The notes under the pieces: generated by a model | Databases searched by the model: none | The model's input: the letters and a program-made list of their open reading frames with translations, nothing else | Told to the model about the DNA's origin: nothing | Shown: positions 1 through 8,685 of the stretch, in pieces | Position numbering within the stretch: the first letter of the stretch is position 1 | How the letters are laid out: each line of letters opens with the position of its first letter | NCBI GenBank assembly: GCA_041492185.1 | Contig: JBGPWL010000011.1 | Span: 11,664-75,663, forward strand | Direction of reading: 5' to 3' | Origin: JAOAPY01 sp041492185 | GTDB lineage: Bacteria; Acidobacteriota; Blastocatellia; Pyrinomonadales; Pyrinomonadaceae | DNA length: 64,000 nucleotides | Translations under genes and position numbers: made by a program

Positions 1-1
1 C

Positions 2-445
2 CTTGCGACGCTCGTGGCTAACACGGTCCGCATTTCAACCGCGTTGCGATTGCACGCGATGCCTCACGATTTGGGCTGGTTGAGTCCGAATCAGCTTCAT
101 CGCTTCGAAGGGATCTTTATTTATTTTGGATTCCTGCTGTTGTTATTTATGGTCAGCGAAAGAATGAATTACAGAACCGGGAGCTGTAGCGACCGGACGC
201 TATCGCACAGTTCGGAAAACCCCTCTGGTCCGACACATCGTTTCGATCTGTTTCGACAGTCTCTGTTTCCGCTCCTGATCTATTACACAACCACGTTAGG
301 AATTCCGCTGGCCAATGGCGCATATCGCCCCGGAACCGTCGCGGCTGACTTCTGGGAGCATTCGCTCTTTGTGTTACTAATTCCTCTGCTAATAATTATC
401 CCGTTCGCCGCCTTCCGCTCTTGGGTTTCGAGTTTCGAAACTTGA
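2..445 (+). CDS. Exosortase-family membrane protein, C-terminal part (partial)
   Basis: The frame is open to the left edge, so the true start and the catalytic Cys lie outside the window; a GTG at 14 is probably internal. What is visible is an N-x-x-R-I segment (ANTVRI) followed about 25 residues later by H-x-x-x-G (HRFEG) leading into a membrane helix, then a hydrophilic loop and two more hydrophobic segments. The Arg and the His-x3-Gly arrangement are the last two conserved sites of exosortases, the transpeptidase-like enzymes that process PEP-CTERM-type proteins. The end of the frame is built from a repeat of the TTTCGA type (about 423-448). The assignment is by motif only. An unrelated multi-pass protein remains possible. 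Confidence 0.5.
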   Translation, partial: LATLVANTVRISTALRLHAMPHDLGWLSPNQLHRFEGIFIYFGFLLLLFMVSERMNYRTGSCSDRTLSHSSENPSGPTHRFDLFRQSLFPLLIYYTTTLGIPLANGAYRPGTVAADFWEHSLFVLLIPLLIIIPFAAFRSWVSSFET

Positions 446-495
446 AACTTTACGCTCGTATTGACACAGCCAACCCGAAGAGAGTAAAAGGCCCC

Positions 496-3400
496 ATGAT
501 TCGATCCAGCCCACCTACGAAAGGATTCGGCAACAAACAGGCCGAGACGATGACACGGAGAGGCATGCGTAGAGCTCTCGCCACACTTCTGATCGTGTTG
601 ATGCAGCTTGCCTGGCTGCCAAAGTCAATGGCGACTCGGGCTGCCTACGGAGGGACGACCCTACAACCCTTCCGAAACTCGAAATTCGAAAAGCGAAATT
701 CGGAACCGGCCGCAGAGGCTTCTCCAACGCCGCCCGAACGACGTCTTATCAATCCTTTGTCGCCTCCATCGCCTCCTAAGGAAGTCACCACCGGATTTGA
801 TCCCACCAAAGATCTTTGGCCGGTCCAAAACACCGGCGCTGTTAGACCAAAGAACGGCGACCCCATCCCAATATCCGGAACCGACGGCTCGTGCCAAGGC
901 ATCATCGAATCTGCCCTCATCTACTGGCGCCAAACAAATAAGGACCCGAAACGCGAACGCCTCGCAGACGCGTTCAAGTCGCATGACCAGAAATTCCTGG
1001 AAGGCGTCACTCAAAATGCACAGCGCATCAGCCAGAGAGGCTTTAACGAGGTTCAGGAGCTCACCAAGATAGCTCGAGCTCGAGCTAAGGCTGAAAAACG
1101 GAATCCGGAAAATACGGTTTTTCCAAAGAATCGATACGATCGCTTACAAGTAGAGCTCGAAGGACGAATCCGGCGCTCAACTGTAGCCGATCAAGTCTTT
1201 GCCGATCTCAATAGCACGCACGAGCCGCAAGTCCTCACGCTCTTTGCCAACACTTCCGGTAGCATCGGTCCTCACGCCGTCGCCGTGTACAAAGCAATCA
1301 AGTATGACGATCGCATAGAGTTCTGGATCGCAGATCCAAACTATCCACCCGGCAACAAGAAAGGCAAGGACCCGGGCTCGCTCAAGTTGGTCTTTAACCG
1401 GCGCGGTTATTGGGAGAAGAACGACGATGGGTACAGGGCAGCCGGAATGCGCACCAGCCCTCTACGCGGAAATGGTCGCAACGATTCAATTCGTAACCAG
1501 GACGACTACAAGAAGTTGCTCGACGCCGCCAAACTGGGCCAGACCTATAAGGTGCCAGACCCAGGCCCTGCCGATATGAGTGCGCCTAGTTCGCGGTTGC
1601 TAACTGACGAAGACATACAAGCTGAACAACAGGCGAAGATCGATCAAGCCGTCAACTCTGTCCGCGCGTCCTGGAATAACGACAATCCGAACGGAGTCAA
1701 GATTAAGATTGATGATGGATTGCTGTTGAAGGTCTTGACCTCTGGAACAGAGGAAGAAAATGCGAATCTGCTGGATTCTCTAAGTGAACAATTAGCAAAC
1801 GCAGCCAATCAATCAGATAAGAATCGCATTCTGGCGAGCTTCACCAAGGAAGTAAAACTGCGGTTCAGAGCCAACCGGAATCTGCGCGGCGTGGAGAATT
1901 TGGTCGTCGTCTCTCTAAAGTCGGTCGTCAATGGCGCTGAACCATACGCGCAAAACTGGCAATCCCTGCCGGCTGAAATAAGAACCCTTGGCGGCATGAC
2001 ACGCCTCGTCGGCTTTGTCATGGACTCCTCGGGCGCCGACATATCTCTGATTGGGCAGCGCCAGCCGAATAGTCCGCCCATCGAATTAGACGACCTCATC
2101 GTCGGGTTGCGTTCGGTTTGGCGCGATGGAGAGACGCCTTTGGTGAGTCTCGACCCTAACGCCGACAACTTTGACGGGCCACAAAACGTGAGGGTCCAGG
2201 GCGTGCCGCGAAATTCTCAATTTGCGCGCACGATGATCGACGCCGACTACATCATGAAGAAGGTCATGGGAGGAGTGGAGACAGTAAATGCCTCCGACTT
2301 CGTCAACTTCAAACAGATTCTGACGCGCGATCGAACAGGCGAGAGTCTCAATCGCTTCTGGCTTTATCCAATCCAGCCTCAAAGCGGTGACATACAAGTC
2401 TCCAGCGACGGCAAAGCGGCCTTGTTCATGAGCGGCGTGCAGGTTTTGTCGGAAGAGTTGCTGCGGACGCAGGCAGGTTTGGTTGGCTCAGGCCGTACGA
2501 TGAGCGCAGCAGAAGAGGCGGCAGTCAACTTCACTCGCCACTACAAGGAAATTGAGAGCCAGCTTTCGATATATAAGAGACTGCAAACGCTTTTTGACAT
2601 CGTCCTGCTATCGAGGGTGTGGCAACAAATGAAGATCCAGTCGCCCTTGCTGAATCGTTTGGCAGCACTGCCATTCAAACAAGTCGATATGCCGGATTCA
2701 TTTCCTGCGGTAACAATCAAGGCCTATGAAACTGCCGACCACATCTTCATGCTCAGTGGTGGCGTGCAGGTGAATATCGGCGCGGGTCCACGCAAGTGGT
2801 TGGTACTCGACGATCCTGACATGGAGGCTTTGAGAAATCGAATCAAGACGGCTTCGGCATCGGGCAACATCGCTGTTTCGTATTCCGATCTATCACTCAA
2901 AGTATCAGAGCCAGACTCTCGCCAGCGCGACACGACCAATCTCGCAACAACGACTGTGATGACCAGACTACAGTCTGGTGATGCTGCAGGCGCGTTGACT
3001 GAAGTTACGAAGCTGGTCCAGGCCGATCCCTATGACCCAAACGCGTTAGCCTTACGTGCTTTCATAAACTTCTGCCGCAACGACGTAAAGGCAGCGCGGG
3101 ACGATGCTCAGCATGCCCGGGACCTGGGGTCCGACGACCCGCTGGCCACCAATCTTGCTTCCATCGTCCTCTTTGAGACCTTTGTTCTGGACGGCAAGCC
3201 CGATCTAGCCATGCAGGCGATCGACTGGGCGATTCAGGCGGATCCGACCAGCGTTCACTCGAGGATTTTGCGCGCGCGTGCACTGATGCAACTGGGACGT
3301 CCGGGTGAAGCCAGAACAGAATTAATAAAGGCGACCGAGTTAGATCCGACTTCAGCAATGGCGCTGGCCCAATTGGGGATGCTGGAACTCTCGGAAGGAT

Positions 3401-3846
3401 GGACGACGAGGGGGCGTAAGCTAATCACGAAGGCGTATGCGATGTCGAAGGCGTTGGGACAAGACGAGCCTGAAATCAAAGTCGCCCTCGCGTTTGCAGA
3501 GATGTCCACTGCGGCATTAGGCAACGTCACCTCGCAACTGGCAGCAGCCACAAAGCTCGCAAATGAAGCGCTGGCTAATCCCGCCTGTAACCCCGAATCA
3601 GCTTTGCAAGCCCTGATAGTCCTCCTGGGCTCAGCAATGATTAACGAGAGGTGGGAGGAAGCGGAAACATACATGGCACTTGCAAGAAAACTGGCGCCGT
3701 TTACTCCCGAGCTTTTTGTTTTTGCCGCTGACATCGCACTGGACTCAAAACGTGCTGACCTGGCACGAAAGTATTTCGCGGAAGCTGAACGTATCAACCC
3801 CGATCACCCGGCCGTTAAGGCAATGAGAGCGAAGATTCCACAATGA
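496..3846 (+). CDS. Secreted protein: papain-like domain plus C-terminal TPRs
   Basis: A protein of about 1116 residues, read from the ATG at 496; the ATGs at 550 and 565 are alternatives and the frame also extends upstream to 421. An N-terminal hydrophobic segment (ALATLLIVLMQLAWLP) follows Arg residues, so it is probably exported. Near residue 133 is a Cys in DGSCQG, at about 260 a His in GPHAVAVYK, and at about 280 an Asp in IADPNYP. The order and spacing Cys...His-x19-Asp suit a papain-like cysteine peptidase or transglutaminase fold. The middle has no domain I recognise. From about residue 805 the sequence is TPR-like (for example NALALRAFINFCRNDVKAA). It follows the exosortase-like gene and overlaps the next gene by ATGA. 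Residues around 56-72 are encoded by an AT-rich TTCGAAA repeat. Peptidase activity is inference. Confidence 0.7.
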   Translation: MIRSSPPTKGFGNKQAETMTRRGMRRALATLLIVLMQLAWLPKSMATRAAYGGTTLQPFRNSKFEKRNSEPAAEASPTPPERRLINPLSPPSPPKEVTTGFDPTKDLWPVQNTGAVRPKNGDPIPISGTDGSCQGIIESALIYWRQTNKDPKRERLADAFKSHDQKFLEGVTQNAQRISQRGFNEVQELTKIARARAKAEKRNPENTVFPKNRYDRLQVELEGRIRRSTVADQVFADLNSTHEPQVLTLFANTSGSIGPHAVAVYKAIKYDDRIEFWIADPNYPPGNKKGKDPGSLKLVFNRRGYWEKNDDGYRAAGMRTSPLRGNGRNDSIRNQDDYKKLLDAAKLGQTYKVPDPGPADMSAPSSRLLTDEDIQAEQQAKIDQAVNSVRASWNNDNPNGVKIKIDDGLLLKVLTSGTEEENANLLDSLSEQLANAANQSDKNRILASFTKEVKLRFRANRNLRGVENLVVVSLKSVVNGAEPYAQNWQSLPAEIRTLGGMTRLVGFVMDSSGADISLIGQRQPNSPPIELDDLIVGLRSVWRDGETPLVSLDPNADNFDGPQNVRVQGVPRNSQFARTMIDADYIMKKVMGGVETVNASDFVNFKQILTRDRTGESLNRFWLYPIQPQSGDIQVSSDGKAALFMSGVQVLSEELLRTQAGLVGSGRTMSAAEEAAVNFTRHYKEIESQLSIYKRLQTLFDIVLLSRVWQQMKIQSPLLNRLAALPFKQVDMPDSFPAVTIKAYETADHIFMLSGGVQVNIGAGPRKWLVLDDPDMEALRNRIKTASASGNIAVSYSDLSLKVSEPDSRQRDTTNLATTTVMTRLQSGDAAGALTEVTKLVQADPYDPNALALRAFINFCRNDVKAARDDAQHARDLGSDDPLATNLASIVLFETFVLDGKPDLAMQAIDWAIQADPTSVHSRILRARALMQLGRPGEARTELIKATELDPTSAMALAQLGMLELSEGWTTRGRKLITKAYAMSKALGQDEPEIKVALAFAEMSTAALGNVTSQLAAATKLANEALANPACNPESALQALIVLLGSAMINERWEEAETYMALARKLAPFTPELFVFAADIALDSKRADLARKYFAEAERINPDHPAVKAMRAKIPQ

Positions 3847-4868
3847 AACCAAATCACAAATCAATCTTGACAATTTGCGCGGTGCTGACACTGCTTTTCA
3901 TGACAACCGGCGCTGCTGCTCAAGAAACGCGTTCACGTTTGCGTTACGCTTTCGCGGCGGGTCAAAAGCTGACCGTCGAACAGGAAGAGTCGAGCGATGA
4001 CAATACCGATTACCCAGTGAATGGCACTAAAGAGCATGAGGTTTCGTCCAAGCAATTCACTCAACAGTGGGAAGTCGTTTCTGTCTCGCCGGCGGGCGAT
4101 GCCACTATCAATTGCAAGTACTCGTGGCTGGTGATGAAGAAATCGCCAGCGCCTGGCGTTGTCATTACTCTCGATACGCGCCGATCGGCGGGAGAAACGA
4201 ATCCTTTCTTGAACGAGATGGGTCCGGAAGGTCTCGCTGTTGTGAAACAAATGGATACGATTCTCAACATCATGTCAAGAGTCTTCCTATCGCGCACATT
4301 CACGTTTGTGGTTTCGGATGTCGGGATTGTCAAGCGGGTGACTGGATTTGAGGCAGCCTGGGACGAGTATCGTTTGAAAGTTCAGGACCTGATTCCTGAT
4401 AAGACCAAGCGGGCCACGCTCGACGCTCTCATAGAGGCGATTTTTGGTGAAGATTCAGTGCACAAGTTCTTCTCATATTCATTGTTCGTGAGTCTGCCAG
4501 ACCAACCTGCGGCTGTGGGTCAGGAGTGGTCTGATAGGACGGAGTTTAGTTTTCAGTCGATTCGCCTGCCGATTAAGCGGAGTTTTAGGCTAGCCAGCGC
4601 ATCGCCGACGGGAAAGTCGTTTGTTGTTAACTGCAGCGAGCTTCTCGAGCAAATGACGCCGACTGAAGAGATAGAGTTCAAGATTCCAAAGTTTACTCTT
4701 GTCGGGGACGTCACTGTCGATCCTGCCAAGGGAATAATGTTGAAGCGAGTCTATTCCGGCCAATCTGAAATTCAAGCTTACGGCCGAAAGCCTCCGAACA
4801 ATGTAATGATCATGCGCATGACGAGCGACGTTAAGGGAAGCATCAATATGTCGATCGATCAAAAATAG
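3843..4868 (+). CDS. Exported protein, DUF6263-like
   Basis: A 341-residue protein with a clear signal peptide: a Lys-rich start, a hydrophobic core TICAVLTLLFMTTG, and cleavage near AAAQE. The mature part begins RLRYAFAAGQKLTVEQE, which is the opening of a beta-rich acidobacterial secreted family resembling DUF6263. No catalytic motif is evident. The start ATG overlaps the stop of the TPR/papain-like gene (ATGA at 3843-3846), so the two are very likely translationally coupled and act in the same compartment. Function unknown. Confidence 0.75.
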   Translation: MKPNHKSILTICAVLTLLFMTTGAAAQETRSRLRYAFAAGQKLTVEQEESSDDNTDYPVNGTKEHEVSSKQFTQQWEVVSVSPAGDATINCKYSWLVMKKSPAPGVVITLDTRRSAGETNPFLNEMGPEGLAVVKQMDTILNIMSRVFLSRTFTFVVSDVGIVKRVTGFEAAWDEYRLKVQDLIPDKTKRATLDALIEAIFGEDSVHKFFSYSLFVSLPDQPAAVGQEWSDRTEFSFQSIRLPIKRSFRLASASPTGKSFVVNCSELLEQMTPTEEIEFKIPKFTLVGDVTVDPAKGIMLKRVYSGQSEIQAYGRKPPNNVMIMRMTSDVKGSINMSIDQK

Positions 4869-4924
4869 ACACGGAAGCGCACCGATGAGTGTTCCGATCG
4901 CAGACCGTTCGCGTCCAAAACCAA

Positions 4925-5791
4925 TCAGCTTGGCAGGTTATCTTTCCAAACATTAAGTTTTGGAGTGGGATCGATGAGATCCTTGCGTCGCCGGAAAGGA
5001 ACGCCGGCAGCAGTTGTCTTAGTTGGCCCAATTTTTTGTGTCAAGTTGCCTTCTACGCTCTTATCATAAAGCTCCAGATGCAACATGGAGTTTTTGATAC
5101 TGTCGAGTTTGCCAACTTTTGCGATCGGCTGACCGGCAGTGACGTGATCGCCCTTATGAACCGATGCGGAGCCCTTAAGTATCTCCCCGTAACGGGCGAC
5201 AAATGTGCCGTGATCAATTTCTAACGCGTCAGTGCCTTGATAAAATTCATAGGGCTCGGCCCTCACCGTCCCGGATGTGATGGCGTGGATTGTCGTGCCC
5301 ACGGGAAAGTACAGATCGCAACCGGCATGTGCGCGCTTACCTTTACTGCGACTCGCGCCGAACGCGCGCATGCCCTCCGTCCAATTTTCCTTTGGCAGCT
5401 CCTTGAACGGAAAGAAAAACTGACCACCCTCTGGCGCAGGCGCGGAGGGGGTTGTAACAGGTGCAGGTTCCGTATCCGTTTCATCCCCTTCGAGGGCGGT
5501 CATCAACTCTTTCCAGGTGCGTTTGCCAACTCCGATCACGCCATCCGGCGCAGTCATGAAACGCGCCTGGAATGCCTCGATGGCTTTCACCGTGTCATCC
5601 TTCGATTCGTCCGTGTCGATGGTCCCATCAATGGCGCCGGGATCAAACCGTGGCTCCTTCTCAACCATCGCGACAAAGCGAAGCATGTCCTGCACTGTCT
5701 CTACGTCATCCTCATTATTTACCGCGCCTTTGCTCGGGCGCCCCACAGAGCCGCTAATCTTAAACTCCAGGTTTGTACTGTTTTCTGGCAT
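4925..5791 (-). CDS. Peptidoglycan-binding and M23-fold protein, catalytically degenerate
   Basis: A 288-residue protein with GGAGG placed well upstream of the ATG at 5791. Residues about 28-100 form a PG_binding_1-type domain (DGTIDTDESK, APDGVIGVGKRTW). A Pro/Thr/Ala-rich linker follows to about 122, then an M23 (LytM/lysostaphin) fold from about 140. The Zn ligand motif H-x3-D is present (H155, D159), as is the last His of the usual H-x-H (H238). The first His of that pair is Met236, and the other catalytic His position in the preceding strand is Glu203 (RYGEIL). In characterised M23 enzymes these two His serve catalysis, so this copy may bind metal and glycan without cutting. There is no signal peptide. 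It is convergent with the preceding gene. Confidence 0.8.
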   Translation of the reverse strand: MPENSTNLEFKISGSVGRPSKGAVNNEDDVETVQDMLRFVAMVEKEPRFDPGAIDGTIDTDESKDDTVKAIEAFQARFMTAPDGVIGVGKRTWKELMTALEGDETDTEPAPVTTPSAPAPEGGQFFFPFKELPKENWTEGMRAFGASRSKGKRAHAGCDLYFPVGTTIHAITSGTVRAEPYEFYQGTDALEIDHGTFVARYGEILKGSASVHKGDHVTAGQPIAKVGKLDSIKNSMLHLELYDKSVEGNLTQKIGPTKTTAAGVPFRRRKDLIDPTPKLNVWKDNLPS

Positions 5792-6030
5792 GGTGTCCTC
5801 CGTAAGGTAATTGGTTGGGGTTAGTTGTTGAGCGACCCCTCGAACAATTCTTAGCTTCAGCGTCCAAATACGACTTTCAGGATCTGTCTAAGCTTAATGT
5901 TCGAAAAGTCATTTCCATTTCACGAAATCCAAAAGAATTCTACTCCATTCTCTGTTTGGTAAATAGAAGGCGCTCACCTTATCAACAACAGGCTGCGGGC
6001 GCAAGAGTTTGGGTGGACTGCGGTTAGGAC

Positions 6031-6116
6031 TGGTGCCGAGGGTGGGAGTCGAACCCACACGACCTTACGGTCAACGGATTTTAAGTCCGTAGCGTCTGCC
6101 ATTTCGCCACCCCGGC
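6031..6116 (-). tRNA. tRNA-Leu (anticodon UAA)
   Basis: An 86-nt gene. On the minus strand the acceptor GCCGGGG pairs with CCTCGGC, and the discriminator A and an encoded CCA follow (6031-6034 on the plus strand). The anticodon stem ACGGA/TCCGT encloses the loop CTTAAAA, giving anticodon TAA. A variable-arm hairpin (GACCGTAAGGTC) marks a class II tRNA, as expected for leucine. The T arm contains GGTTCGACTCC. It reads UUA codons. Confidence 0.97.
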
Positions 6117-6134
6117 GTTGCGTCAGAAGATAAC

Positions 6135-6165
6135 ATAAAGCAGGAGCAGGAGGCAGGAGCAGTCT
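6135..6165. repeat. GCAGGAG short direct repeats
   Basis: Consecutive units of the form CAGGAG/CAGGAGG just beyond the tRNA-Leu gene. The same kind of repeat recurs near 13394-13420 and inside the start of the dienelactone hydrolase gene (about 14250-14284). Confidence 0.6.
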
Positions 6166-6222
6166 TGCCAGAGCGTCACCACGCCGCCACTTAATGTTGC
6201 GACTCAGCCCGGCCTCATTTCT

Positions 6223-6250
6223 TTGAGCCGTAACCAGCAGGGTGTAGAAT
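6223..6250 (+). promoter_or_regulatory. Predicted sigma-70 promoter of the Fur-family gene
   Basis: TTGAGC at 6223-6228 and TAGAAT at 6245-6250 are separated by 16 bases, with the start codon about 40 bases further on. This is the best sigma-70-like match upstream of the gene. It was found by eye only. Confidence 0.4.
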
Positions 6251-6290
6251 GCGAGTGTCTTCTCAAAGAGTCCGTTGCTAACTAAGATCG

Positions 6291-6794
6291 ATGACTGAAG
6301 AGCAGGAAGTCTTCCTCAAGCACATTCAGAAGCAGGGTCTGAAGCGCACGGCGCAGCGCGATCTGATCCTCGACGTGTTTCTGCGCACCGAAGAGCACCT
6401 CTCAAGCGAAGACCTCTACCAACTTGTGCGCAAAGAAGACGCGAGCATCGGACAAACGACCGTCTATCGCACGCTTAAGCTATTGACGGATGCAGGGCTG
6501 GCGCGCGAAGTGCGCTTCGGTGACGGGCGCGCGCATTACGAGCACAACTACAAGCACCAGCATCACGACCACATGATCTGTTCCGAGTGTGGGAAGATCA
6601 TCGAGTTCTTTTCGGCGGAGCTCGAAGCCATTCAGGATGCGATGGCCGCGAAGCACAGGTTTGAAGTTACGCAACACCTTCTGCGCATCATCGGCGTCTG
6701 CGCCGATTGCCGGCGTGCCAGGAAAGAGCGCACCAGACAAGAGTCAGCGGCCCAGTCGCGCACAAGCGCCGCAGCCGGCCGCAGCGCGAAATAA
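6291..6794 (+). CDS. Fur/PerR-family metal-dependent transcriptional regulator
   Basis: A 167-residue protein of Fur size. Residues 12-70 are the winged helix (LKRTAQRDLILDVFL, then TTVYRTLKLLTDAGLA as the recognition helix). The hinge contains a His-rich metal site (about 82-95, HNYKHQHHDH) followed by C97-x2-C100, and a second C137-x2-C140 gives the structural Zn site. The Ser/Ala/Arg-rich tail after residue 142 is unusually basic. It is a cytoplasmic DNA-binding repressor. Whether it senses Fe, Zn or peroxide cannot be settled from sequence. It stands alone, with a candidate promoter just upstream and a palindromic repeat after it. Confidence 0.92.
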   Translation: MTEEQEVFLKHIQKQGLKRTAQRDLILDVFLRTEEHLSSEDLYQLVRKEDASIGQTTVYRTLKLLTDAGLAREVRFGDGRAHYEHNYKHQHHDHMICSECGKIIEFFSAELEAIQDAMAAKHRFEVTQHLLRIIGVCADCRRARKERTRQESAAQSRTSAAAGRSAK

Positions 6795-7103
6795 GGTCCC
6801 CCACCTCTTCAATAACACAAGCTTAAGAGGGCGTGCCAAAACTCAACTTGTCACGGGATCAAATGAACTCAAACGCAAAGTACGCTATGGGAATTCGCAA
6901 AGGAGCGCAGGAGAGTCTTCTTTGCGATCTTTGCGCAATACCTTGCGACCTTTGCGGTAAGTTGAATGATCTCCGCTACCACTCACGTTGGTTTTGACTC
7001 AGCCCATTAAGCCGCGCGGCGCATCCCGCCTTCCGTTCCCACTTTTGCCTTTTTGCTGTATTACGGTGTACTTTTCTTTTGTCTTCATGCTGGACAGAAT
7101 TGT
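6795..7103. other. Intergenic region with one CGCAAAG inverted repeat
   Basis: No gene is seen here. The region holds a long imperfect inverted repeat (6873-6959) described separately, and otherwise non-repetitive sequence before the ferredoxin gene. Confidence 0.6.
6873..6959. repeat. CGCAAAG-family inverted repeat, copy 1
   Basis: The left arm (6873-6910) contains CGCAAAG units and the right arm (6920-6959) contains CTTTGCG units, so the RNA could fold into a long stem. Related copies lie at 17352-17440 and 23025-23132. Confidence 0.7.
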
Positions 7104-7625
7104 ATGAGAAGTGAGATCGGTGCATCTGAGTTGAGTGTCGCGATCACTTTCGATGACGAAGATCATAGCGGGCTCGTTGCCCAGAACACGTTGCTATGGG
7201 ACGCGGCCAAACGAATGGGAGTAGGTCTGCGGGCAGACTGCAACGGTCGCGGCGAATGTGACGCCTGCGCCGTTTCGATCAAGCAAGGCGCGGAACTACT
7301 TTCACCAGCAACTGCTGCTGAACAGAAAGTGCTTGGCGCGGAACGTCTGTCGCAAGCGGAGCGGCTTGCTTGTCAGACTCGGCTCGAAAGCGCGGGCGAA
7401 GTGATCGTTCGCCTCATACCCATCGTGGCGAGCGAGAGCAAATTTCAAAAACGCTTTCGTGATTTGCCGTTCAACCAACAGGTTAGCTCGCTCATCGAAA
7501 TTGAAGCGGTCGCCGTGACCGAAAGCCTAAATACGATCAGAGGAAAGTACCTTGGATTTGTCGAGAAGCTGATGAATCTAGCGCCTCCGAAGGATGGAGC
7601 CAAAGGCTCCGCGAAGAAAGAATAG
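7104..7625 (+). CDS. 2Fe-2S ferredoxin-domain protein
   Basis: About 173 residues from the ATG at 7104; the frame also reaches an upstream start at 7053, which would add a hydrophobic lead of doubtful reality. Residues 10-105 form a plant-type ferredoxin fold. The cluster ligands are C46-x5-C52-x2-C55 and C90 (ADCNGRGECDAC and RLACQT). The remaining 70 residues are helical with a Lys-rich end and carry no second cluster. It is followed 3 bases later by the M28 peptidase gene, but no partner reductase is nearby. It presumably transfers single electrons in the cytoplasm. Confidence 0.85.
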   Translation: MRSEIGASELSVAITFDDEDHSGLVAQNTLLWDAAKRMGVGLRADCNGRGECDACAVSIKQGAELLSPATAAEQKVLGAERLSQAERLACQTRLESAGEVIVRLIPIVASESKFQKRFRDLPFNQQVSSLIEIEAVAVTESLNTIRGKYLGFVEKLMNLAPPKDGAKGSAKKE

Positions 7626-7628
7626 CGA

Positions 7629-8675
7629 ATGCGAACAACCGAACAATCTGTGGGACAGAACGAGCGAGCGCACCACAAACGACGAAGCGTTGTGCTTGCT
7701 CTGGTGCTGGCCACCCCGCTTTTTCTGATTGCCTGTCCAAAAAACAGTGGCCCTGAAAGCCCGCGCGGCGGAATGTCGGCGCGACCGCAGCCTGAACCGT
7801 CAATTCCTATTCCAGGCGCGATCGCTTTCAACGGCGAACGCGCGCTGGATCACGTGCGCAAGCAGCTTGAGTTCGGTCCGCGACCGCCGGGTTCGCCCGA
7901 GTTGGCAAAGACTCGCGAATACATTTCAAACGAGCTAAAGAAGCTCGGCTTGTCAGTCACGTCGGATGAATTTCGCGCGACGACGCCCCAGGGTGATAAA
8001 AATATGGCGAACCTCACTGCCGAGATTCCCGGTGAATCAAAAGATGTGATCATCATCGCCAGTCATTACGATACGAAGTATTACAAGAACGTGACTTTTG
8101 TCGGAGCAAATGATCCCGGCACTTCCGTGGGCACGGTGCTCGAGCTGGCGCGCGTGCTCTCCGCCACCAGACAGCAGCAGAAACCAAAGTTCACTTACTG
8201 GTTTGTTTTCTTCGATGGTGAAGAATCGATTTGCGAGGACTGGAACGAATGCGGCAAGCCCGGCGCGCCGGACAACACGTACGGCAGCCGTCACTATGTT
8301 GCGCAGCTAGACGCCAGAAATGAGCGGGATCGCGTGCGCGCATTAATTCTGCTGGACATGATGGGCCATAAAGATTTGCAATTGAGCCGCGACGAGACGA
8401 GTACGAAATGGCTGGTTGATACGATCTGGCAGACAGCGCGGGAGCTTGGCTATGGATCTCAGTTCGTCAATCAAACGCAACAAGTGGGTGGCGACGATTA
8501 CGATCCGTTCCTGCACAAGGGCATCGAGTCCGTGGATCTTATTCAATTTTTTCCGCAGTGGCACCGGGCGGACGACACGCTTGAGAATGTTTCGGCCAGG
8601 AGTATGAAAATAGTCGGTGACGTTGTGCTCGCGAGTTTGCCACGCATCGAGCAGCATCTTTTGAACAAGCGTTAG
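7629..8675 (+). CDS. Lipoprotein M28-family zinc aminopeptidase
   Basis: A 348-residue protein. A basic N-terminus and a hydrophobic stretch end in a lipobox-like LIAC (Cys36), so it is probably a lipoprotein facing the periplasm. The M28 di-zinc motifs appear in order: H146-Y-D148, the bridging Asp in GAND (D162), the general-base and ligand pair DGEE (about 197-199), an Asp in LLDMMGH, and a late His in QWHRADDT. The GANDPGTSVG segment and the overall size match secreted aminopeptidases and bacterial glutaminyl-cyclase-like enzymes. I cannot separate those two activities by eye. The stop codon adjoins the ribosome-binding site of the UspA gene. Confidence 0.88.
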   Translation: MRTTEQSVGQNERAHHKRRSVVLALVLATPLFLIACPKNSGPESPRGGMSARPQPEPSIPIPGAIAFNGERALDHVRKQLEFGPRPPGSPELAKTREYISNELKKLGLSVTSDEFRATTPQGDKNMANLTAEIPGESKDVIIIASHYDTKYYKNVTFVGANDPGTSVGTVLELARVLSATRQQQKPKFTYWFVFFDGEESICEDWNECGKPGAPDNTYGSRHYVAQLDARNERDRVRALILLDMMGHKDLQLSRDETSTKWLVDTIWQTARELGYGSQFVNQTQQVGGDDYDPFLHKGIESVDLIQFFPQWHRADDTLENVSARSMKIVGDVVLASLPRIEQHLLNKR

Positions 8676-8679
8676 GAGG
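8674..8679 (+). promoter_or_regulatory. Ribosome-binding site selecting a TTG start
   Basis: AGGAGG overlaps the stop codon of the M28 peptidase gene. A TTG directly after it (8680) is too close. The TTG at 8686 lies 6 bases downstream and is the likely UspA start. Confidence 0.65.
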
Positions 8680-8685
8680 TTGGTT

